Assembly: GCA_017695095.1 (NCBI GenBank)
Contig: JADILW010000086.1
Span: forward strand, 1-32,430
Source: Candidatus Cryptobacteroides avistercoris
Lineage (GTDB): Bacteria; Bacteroidota; Bacteroidia; Bacteroidales; UBA932
DNA: 32,430 nt
Direction: 5' to 3'
This document shows positions 14,857-24,816 of the stretch, one piece after another; the stretch's first letter is position 1; every line of letters begins with the position of its first letter. The position numbers were made by a program, and so were the translations under genes. Below the pieces are notes generated by a model. The model ran no database searches, was not told the origin of the DNA, and was given only the letters and a program-made list of their open reading frames with translations.

Positions 14857-17061
14857 TTAGATCTTCATTGTCTTTGTGAGTCGGATGTCTTCTGAAGAAG
14901 CGCCCACCATGAACTGGGCCTCACCCTTGTTGAGCTCGAACTGATGCTTGTCGCTGTTCCAGAGCATGAGGTCCTCGGCGGGAACGGTGATCTCCACCTT
15001 CTGGGTCTCGCCGGCCTTCACGAAGATGCGGTCGAAGCCCCTGAGGCGCTTGGCGGCGTCGTCACCGCTGACCTTGGCGTAGATCTGGACCACCTCCTCG
15101 CCGTCACGTTCTCCGACGTTCTTGAGGTCGAAGCTGAACACGAAATTGTCGCGCTTCTTGTCGACCTTGAGGTTGGAGTACTCGAAGCTGGTGTAGCTCA
15201 GGCCGTAGCCGAAAGGATAAAGAGGCTCGCCCTGGAAGTACATGTAGGTGCGTCCGTTCTTGATGTCGTAGTCGAGGAGGTTGGGAAGGTCGAGGATGTC
15301 CTTGACCCAGGTCTGGGTGGTGCGTCCGGCAGGATTGTACTTGCCGAAGAGCACGTCGGCCAGTCCGTTTCCGAGCTCCTGGCTGCACTGAGTGAGGTGT
15401 ACGATGCCGGGAACATGCTCCTGGGTCCAGTTGATGGCGAAGGGGAAGCTGCTGATCAGAGCCACCACGGTGTTGTGGTTGGCCTGCCAGATCACCTTGA
15501 TCAGGTCTTCGGTCTCCAGCTGGAGGGAGCGGCGGTCGAGAGCCTCGCGTCCGTCGCCTGCCACTGTTCCGTAGGCCCAGGGCGACTGGATTGACATCTG
15601 GTCCCAGTCGGGGCTGGTGGCGGGATGGTTGCCGACGCACACGATGCACACGTCAGCCCATTCGGCAAGCTTCTGCGCAGAGCCGTCGGAATCCCATCTC
15701 TGGAACTTCACCTCTACGTCGGTGCCCTCCACCGCGGCCTTGATGCCGTCGAGAGGAGAGACTGAATATGCGGGAAGAGCTCCGTACCAGTCCTTGAGGA
15801 CCTTCTCGGCACGGTTGCCGAATACGGCGATCTTCTTGACCTTCCTGGTGTCGATGGGCAGGATGTTGTCCTCGTTCTTGAGCAGAACGACCGACTTCTG
15901 GGTCACGAGCCTGGCCTTGTCCTTGAACTCCTGGGTCTCCCAGGGGGCGGTGTCGCCGAACTCCATTTCGTCGTAGGGGCACTCGGCGTCAAGCAGACCG
16001 AGCTTGAGCATGGTGCGCAGGTTGGACTTGGTGCAGGCGTCGAGAACCTCGTCGGAGATGTAGCCGCCGTCGTAGGCCGCCTTCACCTGGTCGAAGTTGG
16101 AATCGATGAACCTGGTCAGTCCGGCCTCCATCGCGAGCTTGATGGACTCGTTGATGTCCTTGGTGTAATGGTGAGCGGAAGACATGAACCTCAGGGCTCC
16201 GGCGTCGTCGACTATGGTTCCGTCCATTCCCCACTCGTCATAGAGCACGTCCTTGATGAAGTCGTGCGCCATGCAGGGAACTCCATTGTAGCTGTTGTAG
16301 GCGGTCATCAGCGACTTAGCGCCGGCCTTCGCGCCCTTCCAGAAACCATATGAATAGTAGTCCCTGAAGAGATCCTCGCCAAACGCGGAGTCGGTGGAGT
16401 ATCTGTTGTCCTCGTTGCTGTTGGCGAGGAAGTGCTTCATCAGCGAAGCTCCCCTCCAGTAGGTGGGGTCGTCGCCCTGTATGCCCCTGACCTCGGCGGC
16501 CACCATCTCACCCACGAGATAGGGGTCCTCGCCGAAGCTCTCCTCGGTCCTCCCCCAGCGGGGGTCACGGGCGAGGTCGGCGTTGGGAGCCCAGAGCACG
16601 AGGCAGTTGCGTCCGGTCATCTGGGAGTAGTACCTGGCCTCGTAGGACATCACGTCGCCCACGATATGGGCCATCTCCCTGTCCCAGGTCTCGCCTATTC
16701 CGTAGGCCTGGGGGAAGGCGGTGCTGTTGACCATCTGAGGCTCCTGCTTCTTCTGGCCTGCCTCTCCGCCCTGCTGGAACTGTCCGGCGAAGCCCATGTT
16801 GGGAAGCTCGTTGGCGCCTCCGCGCACTATGCCGTGGATGGCCTCGGTGCTTCCGGGGTTGTCGATGCCAAGACGGGGCACGCCCTGACCGACCACGGTT
16901 CCTATCTTCTCGTCCACGGTCATCAGCGAAACCGCGTTGTCGAGACGTTCATCCTCGGAAAGCGAGGGATTCTGGAACGGGTACTGATAGTCCTGCGCTC
17001 CCGCGAGGGCTGAGCCGAGCAGGAGGGCGGACGCTACCGAAAATATTGTTCTTGATTTCAT
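14857..17061 (-). CDS. Secreted GH3 glycosidase, beta-xylosidase/beta-glucosidase type
   Basis: The protein has 734 residues. The signal peptide ends LAGAQ|DYQ, so it acts in the periplasm or outside. The GH3 N-terminal barrel has the xylosidase-like signature ARDPRWGRTEESFGEDPYLV and the substrate-binding KHF in SLMKHFLANSNEDNR. The nucleophile segment reads TIVDDAGAL: aspartate 286 occupies the nucleophile position, but the usual S before it is D and the following W/C is A. The second alpha/beta domain (KSVVLLKNEDNILPID) and the C-terminal FnIII-like domain (YPFGYGLSYTSFEYSNL) are complete. It removes terminal beta-linked sugars; xylose is the likely target in this context. It lies between two esterase genes of the same operon, with gaps of 7 and 22 nt. 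Confidence 0.9.
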   Translation of the reverse strand: MKSRTIFSVASALLLGSALAGAQDYQYPFQNPSLSEDERLDNAVSLMTVDEKIGTVVGQGVPRLGIDNPGSTEAIHGIVRGGANELPNMGFAGQFQQGGEAGQKKQEPQMVNSTAFPQAYGIGETWDREMAHIVGDVMSYEARYYSQMTGRNCLVLWAPNADLARDPRWGRTEESFGEDPYLVGEMVAAEVRGIQGDDPTYWRGASLMKHFLANSNEDNRYSTDSAFGEDLFRDYYSYGFWKGAKAGAKSLMTAYNSYNGVPCMAHDFIKDVLYDEWGMDGTIVDDAGALRFMSSAHHYTKDINESIKLAMEAGLTRFIDSNFDQVKAAYDGGYISDEVLDACTKSNLRTMLKLGLLDAECPYDEMEFGDTAPWETQEFKDKARLVTQKSVVLLKNEDNILPIDTRKVKKIAVFGNRAEKVLKDWYGALPAYSVSPLDGIKAAVEGTDVEVKFQRWDSDGSAQKLAEWADVCIVCVGNHPATSPDWDQMSIQSPWAYGTVAGDGREALDRRSLQLETEDLIKVIWQANHNTVVALISSFPFAINWTQEHVPGIVHLTQCSQELGNGLADVLFGKYNPAGRTTQTWVKDILDLPNLLDYDIKNGRTYMYFQGEPLYPFGYGLSYTSFEYSNLKVDKKRDNFVFSFDLKNVGERDGEEVVQIYAKVSGDDAAKRLRGFDRIFVKAGETQKVEITVPAEDLMLWNSDKHQFELNKGEAQFMVGASSEDIRLTKTMKI

Positions 17062-17068
17062 AGGAAGA

Positions 17069-18298
17069 CTATTTATAGAAAACTTCGTCGAAGAAACGCT
17101 GCATGTCGGCTGCGTAGGGAACTCCGTACTTGGCGAAGGTGTCCTTGGTCCTCTGGTCGGGCTTCCAGTCGAAGAAGGCGTGGCCGGCTCCCTCCACGAT
17201 CACGAGTTCCGCGGTCTGTCCGGCTTCATGCAGATGCTCCACGTATGCCTCGATGGGCTCGCGCTTCACGGTCCTGTCGAGAGTGCCGAGCACGAGGTAA
17301 TGAGGGATGGCGCGGTCCTTCACCGCGGGGATGTTGTCATCGGGTGCGATTGCCATCTGGGCCTCCACGGGACCGTCACCCGCGAAGCGCACGAGGTTCT
17401 CCCTGTCGAACACGCCATAGCTGGGAGCCACGGCCTTCACGGCCTTGAGCAGGCTCTCGCGCGCCTGGTCGGCGCTCATGCCGGCGGGCAGATAGGTGGG
17501 GAGATACTCATACACGCCCTCGGTCACGCCGAAGCCGCCGTCACCGACCCTCTCGATGAGGGTGCCCATGCAGGCTGAAAGGTGTCCGCCCGCGCTGTCG
17601 CCGGTAACCGCAATCCTGTCGGGATCGGCGCCGTACTCGGCAGCATGCTCCTGGATGTGGAGCAGGGCTCCGAAGCAGTCCTCGATAAGGTCGGACATGG
17701 TGTTGGGAGTCTCGTCGCCGTCGAGGTTGCCTATCCATCTGTAGTCGATGCTGCAGACGACATACTTGCCGCCCTTGATGAGCTCACGTGCGAGTCCGCG
17801 CATGATGTCCTCGGTGTTGGAAGACCAGCCGCCGCCGTGGATGATCACGATGCAGGGCAGGTTCTTGGCTCCGTCGGGAGTGAACACGTCATACTTGAGG
17901 GGCTTAACGCCAGGCTGGGCATACACCACGTCCTGAATCACGCTGTAGCCGTCGAGACGCGACTTCTCCATGATGGAGGCGCCGAGTCCCATGATGTTGT
18001 TGTTCACCGTGACCTTGAACTCGGGCACCATGGATTCCTTGTACACGGGATAGAACATTCCCTTGTCGATGGAGAGCCAGTAGCCGCTGTCGAAAACCCA
18101 GTCGGGGTCGGTGACCTCGACCTTCACGTCGAGCACTGTTCCGGCCTTCACCACCCCGTCCTCGGGGACGGCGGGGGTCACGGTCACGCGGCCATGCTCG
18201 GGCTGCACTACCTTAACTGTGAAAGTATCCTGGGCGGATACGCTGCCGCAGAAAGCCATTGCAGCCGCGGCAGCTGCGAAGAAGTGGTTTAATTTCAT
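17069..18298 (-). CDS. Secreted HSL/BD-FAE-like esterase (alpha/beta hydrolase)
   Basis: The protein has 409 residues. The signal peptide ends SVSAQ|DTF. About 90 N-terminal residues form a beta-rich module with a repeat-like pattern (VKVVQPEHGRVTVTPAVPEDG) before the hydrolase. The catalytic domain has the oxyanion motif VIIHGGGWSS, nucleophile S235 in TGDSAGGH, aspartate in LGTLDRTV and histidine in EGAGHAFFDW, the complete HSL/BD-FAE set. It is unrelated in sequence to the CE1-like neighbours, so the operon combines two esterase folds. Relatives act on acetylated or feruloylated carbohydrates; the exact ester is unknown. It is second in the leftward operon, with gaps of 9 and 7 nt to its neighbours. 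Confidence 0.87.
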   Translation of the reverse strand: MKLNHFFAAAAAAMAFCGSVSAQDTFTVKVVQPEHGRVTVTPAVPEDGVVKAGTVLDVKVEVTDPDWVFDSGYWLSIDKGMFYPVYKESMVPEFKVTVNNNIMGLGASIMEKSRLDGYSVIQDVVYAQPGVKPLKYDVFTPDGAKNLPCIVIIHGGGWSSNTEDIMRGLARELIKGGKYVVCSIDYRWIGNLDGDETPNTMSDLIEDCFGALLHIQEHAAEYGADPDRIAVTGDSAGGHLSACMGTLIERVGDGGFGVTEGVYEYLPTYLPAGMSADQARESLLKAVKAVAPSYGVFDRENLVRFAGDGPVEAQMAIAPDDNIPAVKDRAIPHYLVLGTLDRTVKREPIEAYVEHLHEAGQTAELVIVEGAGHAFFDWKPDQRTKDTFAKYGVPYAADMQRFFDEVFYK

Positions 18299-18307
18299 GA
18301 TTTATTG

Positions 18308-19414
18308 CTATTTGAAGATTCTCTGAGCAAGGTCGTAGAGGTTCTGACGCCATGCGGTCCATGAGTGTCCGCCGTCAACCTCGTCGTACTCGAACTTCAC
18401 GCCGAGCTTCTCGAGCTCGTTGCGGGTGTTGATGCCGTTCTGGTATGCGACGTCGGAAGGGCCGCCCTGGGTGAACACGAACTGCCTGAAGCTGGCGTTG
18501 ATCTTGTCCACGTTCTCGGGAACTCCGAGCCTCGCGGCCTCGGCGGCGGGGTCGGCTCCGGGAGCGAAGCTGGAGGAGAGCACATATACATAGCTGAACA
18601 TGTCGATGTTCTTGAGCGCGGTCTCGAGGGTCTCCATTCCGCCCATCGAGAGTCCGGCCATCGCACGGCTGTCCTTGTCGGTGAGCACGTTGTAGTTGCT
18701 CTCGATGAAGGGTATGATGCACTCTGTCATGTCCTCGGCGAAGATGGACACCTCGCCCTGCATGTCGTCGGTGTGGATGGTTCCGTTGGGCATCACCACT
18801 ATCATGGGCTTCATCTTGCCCTCGGCGAGAAGTTTGTCGAGGATTTCGCCTGCGGCGCCGACGGTGGGCCATGAGGTGTCGGTGTCACCGCGGCCGTGGA
18901 CCAGATAGAGCACGGGCAGCTTGGGGCAGTTCTTCTCGTAGCCTGCGGGAGTCCAGACGCGCATGGTCCTGGTCTCGCCTATCACGCTGCTGTAGTAGCT
19001 CCTGACCGCCATCGAACCGTGGGGGATGTCCTTGTCGTAGGAGAAGAACTCCTCCCCGTCGGGCTCCACCACCGCGAGAGCCGAGTTCTGCGTGGTAGTC
19101 TCGCTCTTCGGATCGTAGACCTGAACGCCGTCCACCACGAAATGGTATCTGTACATTCCGGGCTTCACGTCGGGGATTCTGATGGTCCACACGCCGTTGT
19201 CCTGCTTCTCGGGCACTATTTTCTGCCCCCAGGGCATTATATCGCCCGTAAGGCTCACGTTTCCGGCCTCAGGGGCGTAGATGCTGAACAGCACGTCGCC
19301 GTCGGGCAGGACGCGCACGCTTTTGAGGGTGTCGTTGGGAGTCCTCTGCCACTGCGCGGAAAGGGAAACTCCGCAGAGCAGGGCGGCAGAAAACAAAAGG
19401 AATTTTTTAAACAT
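18308..19414 (-). CDS. Secreted CE1-like esterase with N-terminal E-set domain (paralogue 4)
   Basis: The protein has 368 residues. The signal peptide ends SLSAQ|WQ. The E-set domain (about 30-115, DGDVLFSIYAPEAGNVSLTG) precedes the esterase domain with YLVHGRGDTDTSW, nucleophile S256 in GLSMGGME and histidine in GGHSWTAW. The aspartate region differs from the other copies (GGPSDVAY), and the oxyanion-loop residue after HG is R, so its substrate pocket may differ. It is the first gene of the leftward PUL operon, 77 nt after the nearest half-site of the proposed HTCS operator. It is divergent from the regulator gene. Confidence 0.87.
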   Translation of the reverse strand: MFKKFLLFSAALLCGVSLSAQWQRTPNDTLKSVRVLPDGDVLFSIYAPEAGNVSLTGDIMPWGQKIVPEKQDNGVWTIRIPDVKPGMYRYHFVVDGVQVYDPKSETTTQNSALAVVEPDGEEFFSYDKDIPHGSMAVRSYYSSVIGETRTMRVWTPAGYEKNCPKLPVLYLVHGRGDTDTSWPTVGAAGEILDKLLAEGKMKPMIVVMPNGTIHTDDMQGEVSIFAEDMTECIIPFIESNYNVLTDKDSRAMAGLSMGGMETLETALKNIDMFSYVYVLSSSFAPGADPAAEAARLGVPENVDKINASFRQFVFTQGGPSDVAYQNGINTRNELEKLGVKFEYDEVDGGHSWTAWRQNLYDLAQRIFK

Positions 19415-19451
19415 ATTCGCTATCAGTTTTAATGTTCTGGTTTATCGCATA

Positions 19452-19516
19452 CAAATTTCACAACATAATCCCTATTATTTTTTTATCTGCGTTCTTTTAT
19501 TTTTTCATTTGTTCAT
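19452..19516 (-). promoter_or_regulatory. Proposed HTCS operator and promoter of the leftward PUL operon
   Basis: Read on the minus strand, a 26-nt element (19516 to 19491) contains two GAAC cores 20 bp apart with TGAACAAAT at its start. After exactly 31 nt comes GAAATTTG (19459-19452), a -7 box differing from TAnnTTTG at the first base, followed by TATG. No TTTG stands 19-21 nt upstream of the -7 box, as expected for an activator-dependent promoter. The same arrangement occurs at 23466-23530. The start site would be near 19446, about 32 nt before the esterase ATG. Confidence 0.7.
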
Positions 19517-19518
19517 TA

Positions 19519-19549
19519 TTTCAGACAAATTTTTTTATTTGTACCTTCG
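19519..19549 (+). promoter_or_regulatory. Probable promoter of the HTCS gene
   Basis: TTTC (19519-19522), 19 nt, then TACCTTCG (19542-19549): each box is one base from consensus. Transcription would start near 19555, shortly before the ATG at 19564. The proposed operator half-site at 19508-19516 lies directly upstream of the -33 box, so the regulator may also affect its own gene. Confidence 0.5.
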
Positions 19550-19563
19550 CAAAAATAAAAATA

Positions 19564-22500
19564 ATGAGAAAGGCATTCTTCCTTCTGATATTGTTCGCCG
19601 TCGGCTGCGGCCGGCAGGCCATCTCCCCGGAAACCGAATCCGGGCGGCAGGAGGAGTTCACGGTCTCCTCCTCCATATCCAACAAGAAAGTGAACTGCAT
19701 CGCCCAGGACGCCGACGGCTGCATCTGGCTCGGCACCTTCTGGGGGCTCAACAAATATGATTCCTACAATTTCCGCCAGTACTTCTGCTACGACGACGAG
19801 GTCGGGCTGCAGGACAACCAGATCAACTCCCTGCACCGCGACCGCGATGGGCGGCTCTGGGTGGCCACTGTCAACGGCATAGCCATCAACGCCGGTGGCG
19901 ACGGATTCCGGCGCATCCCCGACTCCTTCACCGACAACCGCAGCATGTCCGGGATACTCGAGACCGAGAGCGGCGACATCTATTTCACCGACAACTACTC
20001 GCTCAACCGCTACGACCCCGCCAAGGACTCCATACTCAGGGTGCTGCCCGCCCGTGACTCCTCTATGGTCAGGACGCGCTTCTTCACCGGCCCCGGCGAC
20101 GAAGTATGGGGCGTCCAGGGCAACGAGATCGTCCGCTTCCTCGGAGGCGACGGCGAGAAGTTCAGCGCCAGCCTCAGGATATGGCCCTCGCGCGTGTTCG
20201 ACACCCCCAACGGAAACATCTGGATAACCGACGGAAGGAACCTCGTGATCTTCAACACCAGGATCAGAGCCTTCGTGGACGTACCCGGGCCGGTGGCCAC
20301 GGAAAACGAGATACGCTCGGGCTACATCTCGTGGATTTTCCCGATAGGCGACTACCACCTGCTGTTCATCATGCAGAACGGAAGATTCTACCTATATAAT
20401 TCACGCGAGAATCAGCTGATGAGCGGCGACGACCCCGACTTCCCCTTCGAACTGCCTCCCTTCACCAATATCTCGGCCATATTCCGCGACTCCGACCACA
20501 ACATCTGGTTCGGCTCCGAGGACCAGGGCTATTTCGTGGCGCGGCGCTACCGCGACCTCTTCAATTCCGAAGACTACAGGGTCTCCTTCCTCAAGGACAA
20601 GACGGTGGCCTCGGTAGCCTACCAGGAGCAGAACGACGTGCTGATAATCGCCACCCTCAACGACGGGCTCTACCTCTACGACCGGCGTTCCGCCACCCAC
20701 ACCCACCTGCCCGACACCGAAGCCAGCAGGGTGCTGGTCGACGGCGACGGCACGCTCTGGACCGTCAGCAAGTCGCTCCGCTTCCTGAGCGCCTGGGAGG
20801 TTTCCCGCACGTCGCTGCGCAAGAAGAAGGATTTCCAGGTGCGCTTCCCCCTCTCGATGGCCGCCGACTCCGAAGGCACGATCTGGCTCGGCTGCCCCTA
20901 CGGAGTCGTGCAGTACCTGAAGAAGGGGGCGGAACAGGTCAGCACCGTACCCGGACAACCCTACAGCACCTACACCTTCACCCCCGGCATGCTCCCCCTG
21001 AGCGACGGCAGGGTGCTCGTCTGCTCATTCGACAGACCGGTCAAGATCATCGACAGAGAGCTGCACAGCCGCGAATACCTGCTCGACGACGAGCAGCTGA
21101 GCAACTGCATACGGCGCTCCGTCTACGTGCCCACCGACGTGCTCGAAGACAGCGAGGGCAAGATATGGTTCGGCACGGTGGCCAACGGACTGCTCTGCTA
21201 CGACCCGGAGGCCGCCGAGATGAAACCCGTGCCCGGAGCATCCTGCAGCGACATCATGGGCATACTCGAGGACCAGAGCGGCAACATCTGGGTCAGCACG
21301 ATGTACGGTATCGGCATGCTCGACAAGAAGACCATGAGCTTCACCAACTACACCGAGGGCGACGGCATCGGCGGCAACCAGTTCACCGACAGGGCGGCGT
21401 GCGCGCTTCCCGACGGCACTCTGGTGTTCGGCGGCAACCACGGCATCACGATGTTCAAGCCGGAGCAGGCCGACAGCGTGGTGAGCGTGCCGGTGATCTT
21501 CGAGGATGTCAAGGTCCACAACCGCCGCATAGACTACGACTTCCGCTCAGGGGAGACCCTGAAGCTGAACTGGCGGCAGGACGCGTTCAGCATCAGCTTT
21601 GCGGCCCTGAACTACAGCTTCCGCGAGCAGGCGCACTATTATTATAGGATGGACGGCTGCGACTCCGACTGGATCAACGCCGGATTCAGCCGCGAAGCCT
21701 ACTACAGCAACCTCGGCCCCGGACGCTACAAATTCCGCGTGAAGGTCCGCACCCAGTCCGACAGCATCGAGTCAGAGGAGATAGTGCTTCCGATCAGAAT
21801 CACCGCCGCCCCCTGGCAGAGCGCGGCCGCATACATCGTCTACCTGGCGGCCGGAATCGCCGCGGTCTGGTTCCTGATGAGCCTGCGCCGCCGCAAGGAG
21901 GCCGACATGATGGAGAAGGCCAGGCTGGAGAAGCAGAAGCAGTTCTACACCAACGTGGCCCACGAGTTCCGCTCCCCGCTCACGATGATCGCCGGCCCCC
22001 TCTCGCTGCTCGAAGACAGCGGCACCCTGGGCCCTGAGGACCGCAGGCTGGTCAGAATAGCCCGCAGGAGCAGCAGCTGGATGACCCAGCTCGTCGACCA
22101 GTTCCTCGACCTCAACAAGCTCGAATCCGACACGCTCAAGCTGTCGGTCAGGAAGACCGACGTGGCCGCCCTGCTGCGCGACGTCTCCGAGATGTTCAGC
22201 GTCAACGCGGGCACCAAGGAGATCAATTTCGTGCGCGAGGGGCTCGACGAAGACTTCGAGATGCCCGTCGACGCGGGCAAGCTCACGAAGATAGTCGTGA
22301 ACATGCTGTCGAACGCCTTCAAGTACACCCCGAAGAACGGTACCGTGCGGATCAGTTTCGACACCGCCGCCGACGGAATGGCCGAGATACGGGTCACCGA
22401 CAGCGGCCCCGGAATCCCCGACGACCTCAAGGAGAAGGTCTTCGAGCGCTTCTGGTCCGACAAGGACAAGGGCGGCATCGGAATAGGCCTGTACTACTCC

Positions 22501-23460
22501 AGGATACTCGCCGGAGTCCACCACGGGCGCATCTGGGCCGAGGACGCCCCGGACGGCACGGGAGCCTGCTTCCGGCTGCAGATTCCCTACGGCGACGACG
22601 CCTACGCCCCCGAAGAGTTCAGTTCGACTGAGAACGAGCCCTCTCCGATGGCGGGCGCCCGCCCGGAAACACCCTCCCCCGAAACGCCGCCCGACGAGGA
22701 CAAGCCGAAAATCCTGGTGGTCGACGACGAGGAGGACGTTGCGAACTACCTGCGCCTGATACTCTCCGACAGCTACGACGTGAGCTGCTGCTTCGACGCC
22801 GACTCCGCGCTCAGGAAAGCCAAGGAGGAGATGCCCGAGCTGATTCTCAGCGACGTGATGATGCCCGGCAAGGACGGCTGCGAGCTCTGCAGGGAGCTGA
22901 AGTCCAACATGGTGCTGTCCCACATCCCTGTGATTCTCGTGACCGCCAAGGCCTCGGTCGACAACCAGGTGGCCGGACTCGAGGCGGGCGCCGACGCCTA
23001 CGTGACCAAGCCCTTCGAGCCCAAGTACCTCCACGCGGTCATAAAGTCCCAGCTCGACAAGAGGCATTCGCTGCAGGAGGCCCTCAACACCTCGACCAGT
23101 TCCGAGGCCGCGGAGCACGAGGAGGCCCTGCCCCTGCAGGACAAGGCCTTCCTCTCCAGGCTCTACGCAGTGATGGACAAGAGCCTCTCCAACTCCGAGG
23201 TCGACATCAACCGCATAGCTGAGATAATGAAGATCTCGAGAACCAACTTCTACTACAAGGTCAAGAGCCTCACCGGCGAGACCCCCAGCACCTTCTACAG
23301 GAACTACAAGTTCAACAAGGCCATCACCCTGATGAAGGAGGGGAAGTACAATCTCACCGAGATAGCCTTCATGACGGGCTTCAGCAGCAGTTCGCAGTTC
23401 TCGACTTCCTTCAAAAAGCACTTCGGAGTCTCACCCAAGGAATACAGGCAGCGGTTTTGA
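19564..23460 (+). CDS. Hybrid two-component system sensor/regulator (HTCS)
   Basis: The protein has 1298 residues. The ATG at 19564 gives a normal export signal (MRKAFFLLILFAVGC); earlier in-frame codons would run through the promoter. The periplasmic sensor is a two-bladed propeller of reg_prop repeats (DGCIWLGT, DGRLWVAT, HNIWFGS, GTIWLGC, GKIWFGT, GNIWVST), then a Y_Y_Y domain (about 660-745). A membrane helix (about 752-775) leads to the histidine kinase: H800 in VAHEFRSPL, N-box NMLSNAFKYTP, DSGPGIP, GIGIGLYYS. A receiver domain (about 1050-1165) has D1097 in LSDVMMPG and the lysine in TKPF. An AraC-type HTH ends the protein (IAEIMKISRTNFYYKVKSLTG). It senses a sugar oligomer and activates the PUL; the ligand is unknown. 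Confidence 0.95.
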   Translation: MRKAFFLLILFAVGCGRQAISPETESGRQEEFTVSSSISNKKVNCIAQDADGCIWLGTFWGLNKYDSYNFRQYFCYDDEVGLQDNQINSLHRDRDGRLWVATVNGIAINAGGDGFRRIPDSFTDNRSMSGILETESGDIYFTDNYSLNRYDPAKDSILRVLPARDSSMVRTRFFTGPGDEVWGVQGNEIVRFLGGDGEKFSASLRIWPSRVFDTPNGNIWITDGRNLVIFNTRIRAFVDVPGPVATENEIRSGYISWIFPIGDYHLLFIMQNGRFYLYNSRENQLMSGDDPDFPFELPPFTNISAIFRDSDHNIWFGSEDQGYFVARRYRDLFNSEDYRVSFLKDKTVASVAYQEQNDVLIIATLNDGLYLYDRRSATHTHLPDTEASRVLVDGDGTLWTVSKSLRFLSAWEVSRTSLRKKKDFQVRFPLSMAADSEGTIWLGCPYGVVQYLKKGAEQVSTVPGQPYSTYTFTPGMLPLSDGRVLVCSFDRPVKIIDRELHSREYLLDDEQLSNCIRRSVYVPTDVLEDSEGKIWFGTVANGLLCYDPEAAEMKPVPGASCSDIMGILEDQSGNIWVSTMYGIGMLDKKTMSFTNYTEGDGIGGNQFTDRAACALPDGTLVFGGNHGITMFKPEQADSVVSVPVIFEDVKVHNRRIDYDFRSGETLKLNWRQDAFSISFAALNYSFREQAHYYYRMDGCDSDWINAGFSREAYYSNLGPGRYKFRVKVRTQSDSIESEEIVLPIRITAAPWQSAAAYIVYLAAGIAAVWFLMSLRRRKEADMMEKARLEKQKQFYTNVAHEFRSPLTMIAGPLSLLEDSGTLGPEDRRLVRIARRSSSWMTQLVDQFLDLNKLESDTLKLSVRKTDVAALLRDVSEMFSVNAGTKEINFVREGLDEDFEMPVDAGKLTKIVVNMLSNAFKYTPKNGTVRISFDTAADGMAEIRVTDSGPGIPDDLKEKVFERFWSDKDKGGIGIGLYYSRILAGVHHGRIWAEDAPDGTGACFRLQIPYGDDAYAPEEFSSTENEPSPMAGARPETPSPETPPDEDKPKILVVDDEEDVANYLRLILSDSYDVSCCFDADSALRKAKEEMPELILSDVMMPGKDGCELCRELKSNMVLSHIPVILVTAKASVDNQVAGLEAGADAYVTKPFEPKYLHAVIKSQLDKRHSLQEALNTSTSSEAAEHEEALPLQDKAFLSRLYAVMDKSLSNSEVDINRIAEIMKISRTNFYYKVKSLTGETPSTFYRNYKFNKAITLMKEGKYNLTEIAFMTGFSSSSQFSTSFKKHFGVSPKEYRQRF

Positions 23461-23465
23461 GGTTT

Positions 23466-23530
23466 TTGAACAAATTAAAAAAATATTGAACAAAACGAGA
23501 AAGCAAACAGGTAGCAATATGCGACCTTTG
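23466..23530 (+). promoter_or_regulatory. Proposed HTCS operator and promoter of the rightward PUL operon
   Basis: A 26-nt element (23466-23491) carries TTGAAC twice, 20 bp apart, with an A-rich centre. Exactly 31 nt later comes GACCTTTG (23523-23530) followed by TATG. Twenty of 26 positions match the element read on the minus strand at 19516-19491, and the 31-nt distance is the same. Transcription would start near 23537, giving a leader of about 50 nt before the ATG at 23587. There is no TTTG -33 box. Confidence 0.72.
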
Positions 23531-23544
23531 TATGACGACACTGA

Positions 23545-24792
<1,248 letters not shown>

Positions 24793-24816
24793 CACAACAC
24801 AACATAAACAACCTTT

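Noticed and set aside
19432..19563. N-terminal extension of the HTCS by 44 hydrophobic residues.
   Set aside because: The extension is encoded by AT-rich promoter and operator DNA. The ATG at 19564 gives a normal signal sequence.
21772..23421. A 549-residue open frame antisense to the HTCS kinase and regulator region.
   Set aside because: It is a shadow caused by high GC and third-position bias. The sense strand encodes complete kinase, receiver and AraC domains.
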